Source: Melanocharis versteri (Eukaryota > Chordata > Aves > Passeriformes > Melanocharitidae). Taken from it: a stretch of DNA of 64,000 bases. The position numbers and the translations under genes are program-made. The notes beneath the pieces are model-generated. The model saw nothing but the letters and a program-made list of their open reading frames with translations. It made no database searches and was not told where the DNA came from. Positions 13,936-25,386 of this stretch are shown here, piece after piece (the first letter of the stretch is position 1; every line of letters starts with the position of its first letter). The DNA lies in the NCBI GenBank assembly GCA_013397845.1, contig VZTG01001883.1, positions 2,925,649-2,989,648 on the forward strand. The letters run 5' to 3'.

Positions 13936-14022
13936 CCATTTTTCAGGTAGAAAGCCTAGGTGAAGAAATATTAAATTTCTTGCCCAGGAGGAATTCTATA
14001 ACACAGTCAAGAACAGATACAT
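13936..14022 (-). repeat. Possible ancient MIR/L2-type remnant
   Basis: The order 'ATTTTTCAGGTAGAAA...TTAAATTTCTTGCCCAGG...ACACAGTCAAG' follows the antisense layout of the MIR/L2 core (attttacag, then aaactgag, then ttaagtgacttgcccaagg, then cacacagc). It is heavily diverged and short. A profile search is needed to confirm; it could be chance. Confidence 0.3.
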
Positions 14023-16468
14023 TTGGAAAATACTTAGTGTATGTTTTTCTTCTGCAAAAAGGTATTTCTTCTCATTGTAGACTGAAAATGTTTTACTCTG
14101 CGGCATGGTACTACAAAGCACCATACTCAAACAGTTTTAAGTGTAAACAATAATTATATTCCAAGGGACTGGAAGAAGGAAGACATTGTTATGAAGTATT
14201 ATTTCAGAAAGACAGTTATGGGCCAAATTTTAGGCTAATCTATATCCATACCACTCACATGATTGAATAGATATATATCTGGTATTTCCAAGTTAAGAGT
14301 AGGCTGAAATGTGACTACTGCAGTGAAAAAAAGACTAGGAAAGCCATGCTTTGACAATAAGGCCCATTTAGTTGGTTCTATCTTCCTCAAGATTTTTGGA
14401 CTCTTAAAAATATATTTCCCCAGATTTTTGTAGGAATTTAATCAGTTCTTATCCACAGGTGATAAAATCTAAAATAGCAGATGCAGACATAACAGAACAT
14501 TAGAAAAAGAAAAAAAAAAAAACCTAAGAACGGCATCTGGGAATTTCACAGTGAGTAATGCTGTACTTTAAAACAGAACTAACAATTTGTAATGATAAGA
14601 TGATGAAAAGTGCAAACCCAAATTCTCGAAAGTGAATGACAACTTGTTCTTTTAAACTTGTGACAGGTTAATGCTTATGTCTTCCAGCTTTTACAGGATC
14701 CCTTTAGAAAGGACTTCACTGTGACTTCCCTGTCAATTGACCATGAGGTCATTTGGTCAGAAAAATATTGTCCGACCATCATGCATATATCTGTACTTAA
14801 TCATATGCCCAGTTACACACTAGAGTGAAGTACATTAAAGAAAGCATTTATTAACTTAAAGAGTGATCTATTATGTTAATTGCTTCACTTCTGGCCACGC
14901 AAAAGAGGATTATAAATTAATAAATCACAGCAAATGTGTTCTCAAAAAAAACCCCGCAGCTAGTATTTAACGCATGGTCTTTATGGCTCCAATTAAAAGA
15001 ACAGTCATTCCAGGCTGGCCTTAACTGGATGGTGTTTCTGCTTTAACAGTCAGTCAACTCTAGCATAAACTAAACAAATCTATTATTTCTATTAATTCAA
15101 TTTAGAAATGTTTTGTTTGTTAAGATTTTTGAATAAAAGTGGTTTTTATTAAAAACGGTAGAATAAATAGATAATTTCTAATATTTTACTACTTTAGACA
15201 TTATTGTTCAGACAGTAAAGGGTGGGCCTGAAAAAGAACCACGGCAAGGCTGCCTTCATAAATCACACAGTTGGTTTTGGATTGGGTTTTGGCAGTGAAA
15301 AAAGCAAAAGCTGCAGCTAGCAATTCTCTTTCATTAAAAAATGATAAGCGTTTTTCTTCAAACCAGAAATATTGTTGGTTAATTTAATTTAGCCAAAAAA
15401 CGTCATAGACCTGAAAAGTAATATGAAAAGAAACCACATTCAACAAAAACATTGGTACAGATCCTTCACAGTGGAATTGACACAGAAAATCTTTGGAAAA
15501 AAATTATTCCTAATTTATGAGACTACACCATATGTATGGGTGTTGGCAGCCTGACCATTTGCAATAGAGTCAAGTACTTTGGAACACCTAGTAAGTACAG
15601 CTTGTGACATAATGGGATAACATTTGTGATTTGTTTGCTTGAATGTGCATATTGGCGTCAGCTTTGAGATATTCATGGCACAAGTACATAAAGGATAACC
15701 CTTTCAAAATCTGAGGTCATATGTGTAGATGATTGGCACGCAATTTTCAGACATTGGAGTTGAACAAATGGAAGTACTCTAGAACTTTAGTCTTTCTCTG
15801 TAATGTTTCCCAGCTGTTCCCTTCCCCAAAGAGAATGTATGACCCAGAATAGGAGGCAACCTCCAAAGACGCCTCTTCAAAAAGGTAGCCCTACCTCACT
15901 ATTCCACAAAAATCCACCACATCCTGAAAGAAAACCCCAAATCAAAATTCCAAGGAAAGCAATGGTCCTAGTATTTGCTCCAAATATCATGCAATACAGA
16001 AATATTTTAATATTAAGCTAGAAGCATTGCTGAGCCAAGCTGTTGGATTTTGAGTGTTTAAAATTTTAGTGTAGCTCACTCTCTGACCCCAGTCACTGGC
16101 CTGGGTCCAGACCAAAGCTCCAGACCAAGTACCTTGGAAAGCAAACAATTCTGCTGCAGCTCTGCACTTCACATGTTGGGATTTTTTTTTTTTTTTTCCA
16201 AGGAAAACTTTAGCTAATTTAGGATCTATTTAAGGCTAAATCTAAATACATTTACACAAGCTACAACTAGAATATAGAAATGACTGAAGAGCACAGGCAT
16301 CCTTAGAGAACACAGTAAAGCTACTAGCTGGAGTCAGTTTTTGATGCTTGGTATCGTTCCATTGAAAAATTTTGGTACTCTGAAGCGTGTATGCTTTTCC
16401 CAGTAACACATTTTTATTCCTTCTATAATTTCACAAGAATACATCTCAGGCTGTTCTTGGTTTGCTAT
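14023..16468. other. A+T-rich unique sequence, no gene seen
   Basis: No coding region is recognisable. The stretch near 14640-14830, which contains mixed-composition text and several octamer-like ATGCATAT motifs, has the look of conserved non-coding DNA, but I cannot test that. A T16 run lies at 16182-16197. Confidence 0.5.
16182..16197. repeat. T16 homopolymer
   Basis: Sixteen consecutive T residues on the plus strand, not attached to a recognisable retroelement. A typical site of slippage and sequencing error. Confidence 0.85.
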
Positions 16469-16540
16469 GTTGTTGTTGTTGTTTTTGTTGCTGCTGTTGT
16501 TGCTGCTGCTGTTGTTGTTGTTGTTGTTGTTGTTTTTGTT
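16469..16540. repeat. Interrupted TTG/CTG trinucleotide microsatellite
   Basis: About 72 bases of TTG triplets interrupted by CTG/GCT triplets and two TTTTTG variants. On the minus strand this reads CAA/CAG, the codons of glutamine tracts, but there is no surrounding open frame of useful length, so it is not coding. The CTG interruptions cluster in the centre, with the purest TTG stretch at about 16510-16532. Confidence 0.9.
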
Positions 16541-17360
16541 AGGGGGTGAAGGAGGGAAGGGAATTTCTAGCCTAAAATGAGAAACAGAGCACCAATGATA
16601 ATGGCTGGGATGCAGAAGTCAGGATAGTTTTTGGTTTATATCCTGCCTCTTCCTTTATGCCTACTGTTATGAAACAGGAGGAGAAGAGCTCCGTGATTTA
16701 AGAACAAAGTGAAAATGCCTATCATTTTAATTATATTGGAACCTGCTGAATTCTTGACCATTGCAAGAAATAAAAATGCCATTTTTCTCTCTTGCCTTGT
16801 GAGAAAACAAGGAAGAAATTACATTAATCCCCTTAAATATTCAGTATAAACTGTTTTAGTTGATGTTTGAGTTGAAATGTCTCATTTTAAAAGCTATGCA
16901 TAACATGAGAAGTGCAGATCTGTTCTGTAGTTCACCTCTGAAATCACCTATAGGTAACTATAAATTTCTAGTTCAGATTCTGATCTAAAAACTGGACAAA
17001 TAATTAGTGGAGATTTATATCAATCAAAACATCATTTCATGTGTTAGACTGGAAACTTTTTGGTAACTCCCTTATTAATCCAAGAAAAGCTAGTTTGGTA
17101 GGCAGAAACAATGTAGGAGAGCCAGAAGAAATTTAAAAAAAAAGTTTTAAAATACTTTGTATGTCAGAAAAAAGTTTGAAATAAAAATTTCCTTATATAA
17201 TTTTTTTTTAAATTTACACCAAAGATATTAAGAATAATTACTAAAGATTACAATTATTTAAATTATCTGCAAATAAAGTTGTCTTTTATAGAATAACTTG
17301 TGCTAATGGGAAGTTTTATTATAATAATTTCTATCATGTTTAAGTAAACAAATAAAAATC
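16541..17360. other. A+T-rich unique sequence, no gene seen
   Basis: Featureless by eye; it runs from the trinucleotide repeat to the start of a CR1 fragment. The immediately following A+T-rich 17150-17350 contains only short A and T runs. Confidence 0.5.
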
Positions 17361-17665
17361 AGAGAGGATCTTTTCAATGTGAGTAAATATCTCATGGTAG
17401 TTGGTAGAGACTGAGCCAAGCTTTTCTCATTGATATTTAGTGGTTGGACAAGAGGCAACAGGCATAAATTGAAATACAGGATATTAAATTTAAACATAGG
17501 AAAAATAAATTCTTCTTTTAAGGCTTGCCCAGAGAGGTTGTGTAGTCTGCCTCAGAGGTATTCAAAACCTGGCTGCATCTGGTCCTGAGTAACCAGCTTT
17601 GAGCAGAAGAGTGGGACAGGGTACTCTCCAGAGCTACTTACCTTCCTTGACTCTTCTCAGATTCC
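17361..17665 (+). mobile_element. Old CR1 LINE fragment, 3' end, sense
   Basis: This is a decayed 5'-truncated CR1 copy. From left to right it follows the last part of the CR1 ORF2 and its 3' region: 'GAGAGGATCTTTTCAATGTG', then 'TGGACAAGAGGCAACAGGCA' (family motif for D-R-T-R-G-N-G), then an A-rich stretch, then 'TGCCCAGAGAGGTTGTGTAG', the 'ATTCAAAACCTGGCTG' segment, and a terminal region with 'CTCTCCAGAG' and a degenerate 'CAGATTCCA' end. Indels break every frame. CR1 elements transpose by target-primed reverse transcription, are usually 5' truncated and make no target-site duplication, which fits. The divergence implies an old insertion. Confidence 0.8.
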
Positions 17666-20290
17666 ATAAACCCTGCAGAAAAACTGCAGTAATTTTCCTT
17701 CTAGCCAAATATATTTTAAAAAATCATTATAAAATTATATATTCACATTTAATTTCCACAGAAGCCAAGAGAGCACCCTTCCAGCTCCCCTGGTACCAAG
17801 ATCTTACTACATAAACCCAATAAAACTAAAAGCTCACTAACAAAGATAAGTTAGTTTTTCTTTACAACACCATGTTCTGTATATAGTTAATTATTATTTG
17901 CTTACTTTTGTTGTTGGAATATTTAGAAGTTCATAGTGCATATGTTGCATGACCCAGAATGCTGATCTATGTAGAAAAGACAGAAAGTAGAAATATTCAT
18001 ACCTAGGAGTCTGAAGGGCTGAATGTTGGAATCATGAGGAGCCAGCTGTGAATCTCTAAGTTTCTATAATATACATGAGGACTAAAAGCCATTTGTGAAA
18101 TTCTCACTTAGTATTCACTGCCTAAATTCTTACAAGAATCACCCACAACAGATACAAAGCGCAAGAACAAAGGTTTTCTGGATCTTATTCTATCTTTATA
18201 GAAGCTTATTTGAGTCAGGCTTGATACAGCAAGTATACTTTTACAGTAGCTTAGGCTCACTAAGCTCCCCATACACAGAAAGAACCTTTCCTAGAGCCAC
18301 ATCTGTGTAGAAGTTTATTTGGTGTGACTAGATCCTAGGTAATCAAAAACGTTATGTGAATCTACTCTGCATATTTTGTTTTGGTTTTTTTTTAAGTGTA
18401 GACACCAATGGGTTTCAAAAGTCTGCATTTTATAAGGGTGTATATTTTGGAAGTCACAAGCATATATATGGGAACAGGAAAGCACACTCTGAGCAGCATA
18501 AACCCGCAGCTGTTAAATGAGCCAGGGTAAATAAAGTTCTGAAGATAAGTCTTCCCTTCCTTGTTCCCACAAGATGGGTCCTCTTGTTTCACCCACTTTG
18601 CAGTTGATTGTGTTTAGTTCTGTCTTACACAAGCCTCACAGCACTATCTAGGTCACTAGAAAAGCATTTTTCTTTTCATCACTTTTGAGAATTGGTGTTA
18701 GAATTATTTGTTGCTACAAGGAAGAGAGACCTTGTAGGGCTGGAGCTGATCCATCCAGATCTAAACACCCACCTCCCCTTCAGCCGTCTTTTTTATAGCA
18801 GAGACACCTATGTGTTTTTAAAGTGTGATTCATGTCCTTATAGATGTGATTCATCTATATGTGGTTAGAATAATACACCATCTCTAAAAACTGTTTTTTC
18901 TCTGTTTATTTTAAAGAGAGATGAGGGTACAGAGCTCATAAGGCTCTATATGCATCCCAGATGCCAAAAACCAGACATAAGGAATATATTTCTTCCAGCC
19001 TGAACCTCTGCTGCAAGCTTACTTCTTTCCTCATGTTTTCTGAATTTAAATGGTAGTCCCACCTCCATAGTCTTATTACCCAGAAAAGTCCAAACTTTTC
19101 CTCCCCATGGAAGGTTTCTGTTGAGCTGCATGAAGCTCAGAGGACAGGACAAGCCACAATCTCATTTGCTGCTGCCACCTTTCCTTCCAAATCTGGGAAA
19201 GCAGCACCACAGCAAACCACACCACAGATTAAAGAATGAGAAACTCATAGGACCTATCAGCCATCGAACATGAATTTTATTGTCCTCTGTTGAATCTGCC
19301 ATCACATGATAGTTTTTACTTAATTAGATACATATTTGTGCCAATTACACATTTGCATTTACCCAGTGTTTTATCACCAGCTCCATTTTTTTGGCTATTG
19401 CTGAGTTCATGAACAGAACAGGCAGAATTATTAGTGTGTCTCTTGAAAGAAGCTGACTTGTTACAAGTTTTTTCTTGTCTATTAGATCATATGGAAAAGA
19501 GTTTTAAGATTCTCACATTGATTTTGGAATGTTTATTGACAGAAACATTGACTGATATACTATTTAGTGGAAATTATACTCATATATCTTGAAACGAATT
19601 TTTTTCTCTTCCACTTTATTTGTACAAAAGAACACTTCCATGAAAACGGTTTCATTTTTTCTTCTCATGAAATACATCTGAACTTTCTAGTTCTGTTTCC
19701 CACTAAATTTTCCATGCTCAATAAAGTATTTTAGTATCAGAGATAGTCTGAAATCCAGCAGAACCAACAACTTCAAGATCCTTACAATGCCAGACTCTAA
19801 TAGAAGAGGTTGGTAATATTCCAGTGAAAATGTTTGAGGATATATATTAGGAGACATATTGATTTCTCTGAGTCTCCATCTGCTCAAAAAAAATTATTTT
19901 AATTTTCCCTCAAAAATACCTTAGCAACATTTCTCCTGTTATCTCTTTGGCTTTCAGCAGCCTTCTCTGCTTCATCTTTTTTATTAATGGAAACATATGG
20001 CCATACAATAAAATAAATATGCATCTTGCATTTGCATTTAAAACCCTGGAAAACTCCCCAGTCCACATACTTCAAGTCTTTCTCTGGCTTTGTCACAATG
20101 CTCTCTCATTTGAGTAATAGTTTCTGTTGTATCAGTCATTATATAAAAATTGATAATGATTTTTCCTTATTTAGTCAAAAAGAATGCTGTTACCAGATTG
20201 ACCAGATTAATTTGCTTCTTTCTTTTTAAAATGGACATCTTTCTACAATGTCATCCAAATTAAAGTTAATTAGGCACATGTGCTCGCAAA
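17666..20290. other. A+T-rich unique sequence, no gene seen
   Basis: No recognisable gene or repeat family. TGTGATTCAT occurs twice 21 bases apart (18824 and 18845). Open frames at 18392-18592 and 18946-19152 are of chance length. Confidence 0.5.
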
Positions 20291-20931
20291 ACCACAGAAT
20301 CAAATAGAATCATGGAACAGAATATGCTGAGTTGGAAGGGAGCCATCAGGATCACCAAGTCCAACTCCCAGCCCGGCACAGGACACTCCAACAATCGACA
20401 TGTGCCTGAAAATATTGTCCAAATGCTTCTTGAACTCTCTCAGGTTTGGTACTGTGACCACTTCCTTGGGAGCCTGTTCCAGGGCCCAATCTCCCTCTGG
20501 GTAAAGAACCTTTTCCTGATAGCTAACCTAAACCTTCCCCAACTCAGCTTCGTGCCATTTCCTTGGGTCCTGTCACTGGTCATGAGATTGAAGAGATCGA
20601 TATCTGCCCCTCCATCTCCCCTCACAAGGAAGTTGTAGACTGTGATAAGGACCCATTTCAGTCTCCTCTAGGCTGAACAGACCAAGTGACCTCAGCTGCT
20701 CCTCATATGGCTTCTTCTCCAAAATTTTCACCATCCTCATTGCGCTCCTTTGGACAATCTCTAATAACATAATTTCTTTTCCATATTGTGGTGCCCAAAA
20801 CTGCGCACAGGACTTAAGATGAGGCCACACCACCGCAGAGCAGAGAGGAAAAATCCTCTCCTTCAACTGGCTTGCAATGCTGTCCCTGATTCATCCCAGG
20901 ACATGGTTGGCCCTCCTGGCTGCCAGAGCAT
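20291..20931 (-). mobile_element. CR1 LINE fragment, antisense, with RT C-terminal remains
   Basis: The element lies on the minus strand, with its 3' terminus at about 20291 (ACAGAATCA...AGAATCATGGAA, reverse complement of the CR1 octamer tail). The sequence then runs backwards through the 3' region ('GAGTTGGAAGGGAGCCATCA', 'CACCAAGTCCAACTCC') into ORF2. The minus strand at about 20830-20660 reads with the CR1 motifs PHLKSC, QFWAPQY and YEEQLRSLGLFSLE. A second frame at 20625-20440 reads TSDRTQGNG and WNRLPR. These are the RT C-terminal motifs that follow the catalytic domain. The shift between frames shows at least one indel, so the copy is dead. The 5' truncation is near 20931, where similarity to the family stops at CTGCCAGAGCA. 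It resembles CR1 types common in neoavian genomes; subfamily not determined. Confidence 0.92.
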
Positions 20932-22640
20932 TTTTCCTTTTCATATATTTGTCTTTTTCCCCCCCTACTCTTTTCTCATCCCTCTCTAAAAGAGGTCTCT
21001 CTTATTTTCTATCAGCTAACAGGACATCAAAGCTGCTGGAATTTAGTCTTAACTTTTAGCCAAATTTTCCTTTATCCCCCAGGTGGTAAAATCTAACTTT
21101 TCATGTCTTTCATAAAGGTTGAGTTTTTTTTTTTACTTCAGGTAAATGACTCAAATCTGCCCAGACAGCCCAACTCATTCTGCTTTTCCCATCAGGAAAG
21201 TTTTGAATATGCATGCTGTACACTTCCTTGATAACAGGCTTTCAGCCAACACAATATCCTCTGGAAAATGCCTGACATTCAAAGCATGTTATCCCTTGGA
21301 TTCATGAAACTGTAAATTCCTAAAAAATCTTCTGCTTTCTGCATGAGCCTGATGAGAAGGACTTTCCACATCTACACTTCCTTTTCTCTAGAGAGTATCC
21401 AAATAGGGAAAAGTCTAACTTCAGAAGTTGGAGATATTGTTGGTGGTATAACTCTGGGTTATAACAGTCTGAGTCGGGGTGAGGAGAAAGTGACAAATTT
21501 CACTGTGCAATTTGTTCATACTTAAGAGCTTCATACAGTAACAGCCCACCAGAAGCATCCCAGATGGAGTGCATCTGCGTGATTTATAAAGTTAGAAGCA
21601 AAGAATTAAATTCTAAACACTTTTAATAAGGCTCTGGTTTTTTGCAATTGATAGAAGCACACCAACTTTTACTGAGGTCAAAATTAATTTGATTGTAAAA
21701 TTGTAAGTTATATGTGTTAAAATACGAGATTATCCTTTTAAGTTCAGTATTGATAGTTGAAATCTAATGCTAGAAAATGGCATATTTAATACAAACTTTT
21801 GTCTTGCTTTAGTAAAAGAAAAAAATCACAGAATCTGTTGAAAAAATACCATTGACTATACAGGGATCATATTTTAATATGACCTGAGAGTGCATGTTTA
21901 GCACATGCTGAAATACCAGCCCAGGCTGAGGGTCTGGATGAAGCATTTTGTAATCTCCTGTCTGTCCACCCACCTGGGTTCCATTTCTGCAAAATCCAGG
22001 GTACCTAGGATGAGGCAAATAGCACAAGTCTAAACCTTACCCCGATATGACAGTCAGGATGCAGGATGACTGGGAGCCCAGAAACACTCCTAGGTTTCAC
22101 AGTTTGCACGTGGCCTAAATGAGACAATACAGAAATGCAAATAATGATCTCCAAGACTGGGAATATGCCACCTTCTTGCCCCACAGAGAGAATTAAGAAA
22201 AAATAAAGACAATAAAATTAACTTTTATTGCATAACGGCAATGGTGAAAAAAACATATTACAGTTTTTCGTCGTTTTATAGGGTACTTTCAGCCACAGTG
22301 CACAATAGTGTTCATGACATGTTTTTCCCATTTGGTTCTTGACTGAGGTGTGAATATTTTCATAGATGTTGTAGCCATCGCATTAGTATTTATGGGTCCT
22401 TTGTATTCTGAAAAGTGAATCTGAAGATGTTTCTGAATATCTGAGAAACATAGATGTATCTCCTCTAATGCAGAAGGGGAAATGTCAGAATCAGATTACA
22501 TCCTTTACAGTCTGCCAGCATAAAGCATTGGCTAAAACATGTGAAAGATGAAGATAAAGTGAACATTGCCACTTAGGGAACTATTACCTTCAAGCATCTG
22601 AGCTTAGGTTCAGAAAGCTGTTCACAGATCCTATGTTAAA
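20932..22640. other. Unique A+T-rich sequence downstream of the CR1, no gene seen
   Basis: Immediately after the CR1 break the sequence turns pyrimidine-rich (about 20932-21000) and is not recognisable as further CR1. Beyond that there is nothing I can name. A short CG-containing motif TTTTTCGTCG occurs at about 22264-22273. Confidence 0.5.
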
Positions 22641-22649
22641 TTGTTAGAG

Positions 22650-23070
22650 ATGGTAAATCACGACAGGAGCCACGCTTTCTCCCTCGACTGCAGCAGCAGC
22701 TCAGAGAGAACTAACCTAATTTAAGCTGCGGGTATATGGTCACTTGAACTGCGCATAAATCTCCATGACTATGGACAGACAGTCTGTGCGTCTTCCCACA
22801 CATATTTCAGAAGTCCACATCTGAGCTGGCTAGAAAGTAAACGGATCAAAGTGGGGAGATGGGTGGGGAAAGGGGGAAAGTAAAGATTTGGAGATCAATT
22901 TTTAATCATGGCAGTTCCTGAATCCTATTCTGGAAACAAGAACCTGCGAGAAAGCCCTTGCTGACAGAATGAAAACGCTGAGAAATACGCGAGGATAAGA
23001 GGGAAGAGAGGCCTGCCTTTTTAGACAGCACCATGGTTTTATGTTATAGTACTGTGGATGTGTACGAGGG
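22650..23070. promoter_or_regulatory. CpG-enriched unique block, candidate regulatory element
   Basis: About a dozen CpG dinucleotides fall in some 420 bases (for example in CACGAC, CTCGAC, TGCGGG, TGCGCAT, GTGCGTC, TACGCGAGG, GTACGAGG), far more than in the surrounding sequence. There is no repeat signature and no long open frame. Retention of CpG in a depleted background suggests sequence constraint or lack of germline methylation, as in enhancers or distal promoters. It is well below CpG-island density. A CAGCAGCAGCT segment with E-box-like CAGCTC follows the first CpGs. Function is inferred only. Confidence 0.3.
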
Positions 23071-25268
23071 ACTTAATTTACTTATAGACAATATATAGCA
23101 CTGACTCATGCTAATAATGTACATCTCGGTGGAACTGATTGTGGAATAAATTTCCAAAGTACCAGAACAATGCTGGTGTTTCATTACATTTAGGGAGTAT
23201 TGCCAAAACTTTGTCCTTGATAATCGACTTCTACCTGAAACACAGGCGTATTCATCGTATTAACCAACCTTGCTCCTGCCTGAACTATCCAAACACTTCG
23301 TGCAAAGAAGTATTTCTGTAACTCAAGAGAGAAGTGCCAAAGAATATATGAGTTGCTGCAGTCTTTGTGACCCAGTTAAGAGAAAGGTGTTCAGATGTTA
23401 CAGAACGGAGAAGTTCAACCCCTTAAATACAGTATTTGCTTTACAAGTATGTCTCTTACTTTTGGTGGAGTGACTCACAAAACATGCCTCAGTGTAAAAA
23501 AGTATCTTGCAAACTCTAGCTAATATTCCACGGTGCGTTACAGATGTCACCGGGCTTGCCTCTCTTGTGCTCAGTTTGGGATTTTTGTGGTGGAAAGCAA
23601 CTTCTGAGCATTTTGGGTTTTGTTACATATTGACATTAATCCAGGAGTTCAAGCTTCTAGTCTACTGTGTTCACAACACTTAGGAGGACCTCAGACTACT
23701 ACTTTAAATTCATAAAATAAATATCAGACACTTGCAGAGCAGAACCATGCCTTGAATTCAGAGTACCCCTGTTCAGTCCAAATATCCATACTACTTGTCC
23801 TGCCACAAGAAACTACAGTTAAAACCCCTCCCTACATAGATATAAAAATAGATGTTTTGGAGAAATTTTTCAAGTTTAAAAAAAAAAAAAACAAAACTGA
23901 ACATAATAATGAATGAAGGTCAATACAAGCAGTTTGTGCAAGCTAGTTTGCTGACGGCTGAATATGACAAATAATATTTGCATGGTATGAGAAAAATATG
24001 GAGTTTAGTTCCTGTTCATCTGTCTTCTAGGCCCCAAGTTCAAAACCAGAATATAGATCTTTAGTACAGATATTATGATTATTTATTTTATGTTTTGCCC
24101 TGGTGTTTACTGTTTCAAGCAAAATCTGGGCCTTGTAGTCCTTAACAATTATGAGCTCAGGGTTACAAATAGCTCCAGTCTCAAACTCAGCTGAAGAACA
24201 TTCATACATAGCTGAAAATTTTTTTACTATCCTCAGCACTACACTTTTATGATTTAGGATTAAATCCTTGTGTTCTTACATTTTTCCCCTTTATTCCTTT
24301 TTACTCCCATTACAGAAAGTGTGATTTTTTTTTTTTTCTTCCTGAGGGATTAAGTTTTAAAATAAACTGCTTGAGTTGGCCTGGTAATAATAATGTAAAT
24401 GTTCACCCAGTAATGGAAGAATAAAACATTAGCCCCTTCTCATTTCCCTCAGAGAGTTCAGCAGTCCTAATTTTGCCTTTGTACCTTGAAATCTTTAGCT
24501 GTTTTGAATTTTAGCATCCAGTGGCTTAGTTCTATTCAGCCTTTTCTCCTTCACCTAGTGCTGAATTCCATTTATTTCATTTATGGAAACATTGGAATCA
24601 GGTTTTAAATTGATGTAGTACTCTAAGATAATGGCTGTATTCTGCATTTCTGTATTCTGTGCTATATTAATATAAAACAAACACAGTATAAACTCATATA
24701 AGTGGAAGAAGAATAAAATAGCTTCATGACAGATAAAGAGAGTATAAAATCAAAAAAACCTTTAAAATTATTAAGTGTTTGTGTTGAAATATGCTGTTAT
24801 TGTAGGACGTGGAATATTAAATCCCTTAAAAATCCCTAGAGGTGAATTCACTCAGAGCTATTACAAAGGAGGAGTAAAATACACACGTGCACATACACAC
24901 ACCCTCTCCACACCCCCCGATGCTATTTTACACCATTTGTTAATAACCTAATAATTACCCACAGAGAAGATGGTAAAATAAAACTCTATCACCAAGAAAC
25001 GGTGATTCTGTTATAATAAGAACATAGGTGTCCATGATCAAAATAAACCCTCTAAATACAATTTTTTAAAAAACAATCAAATAAATACAGACCTATCCAA
25101 ATTCTGTCAAGACCAAAACCCGAAAGTATTTGAAGTCTTAACCTTCCAAGCTGTCCATTTCTAGGTGTACACTATCCTTCACTCCTTTTGAAACCTTTAA
25201 GGTAAACGGTTTCCATTTTTTTCCAGGTCTCACCCTGAAAATCCCAGGGTTGGATATCTGGCCAATTA
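23071..25268. other. A+T-rich unique sequence, no gene seen
   Basis: It contains an A15-type run near 23877, a T13-type run near 24327, a CA-rich patch at about 24880-24915 and no recognisable gene. The stretch around 24340-24600 has mixed composition without low-complexity decay and may be conserved, which I cannot test. Confidence 0.5.
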
Positions 25269-25386
25269 AGAGGTATGGGGGGATGGAAGGACAGATGAAC
25301 ATGAGGGAGAGGGAGACAGAAAGGGAGTGAGAAACGGGGAAAGACTGAGAAGGAAAATAGGAAGGAGAAGAGAGACAGGAACAGAA
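25269..25386. repeat. Purine-rich (GA) tract, about 118 bp
   Basis: Roughly 87 percent of bases on the plus strand are A or G, including GAGGGAGAGGGAGACAG and AGGAAGGAGAAGAGAGAC. Long purine/pyrimidine strand asymmetry can adopt triplex (H-DNA) structure and is common in vertebrate introns. It is imperfect, with about 15 pyrimidine interruptions, and is not a clean microsatellite. Confidence 0.8.

Noticed and set aside
15803..16021. C/A-rich stretch resembling a mitochondrial insertion in composition
   Set aside because: The translation with either code gave nothing recognisable as a mitochondrial protein, and no tRNA or rRNA motif is present.
16469..16540. CAA/CAG tract on the minus strand suggesting a polyglutamine gene
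   Set aside because: No open frame extends usefully beyond the repeat and no exon signals flank it; treated as a microsatellite.
20312..20638. 108-codon open frame on the plus strand
   Set aside because: Antisense to the 3' region and ORF2 end of the CR1 fragment on the minus strand.
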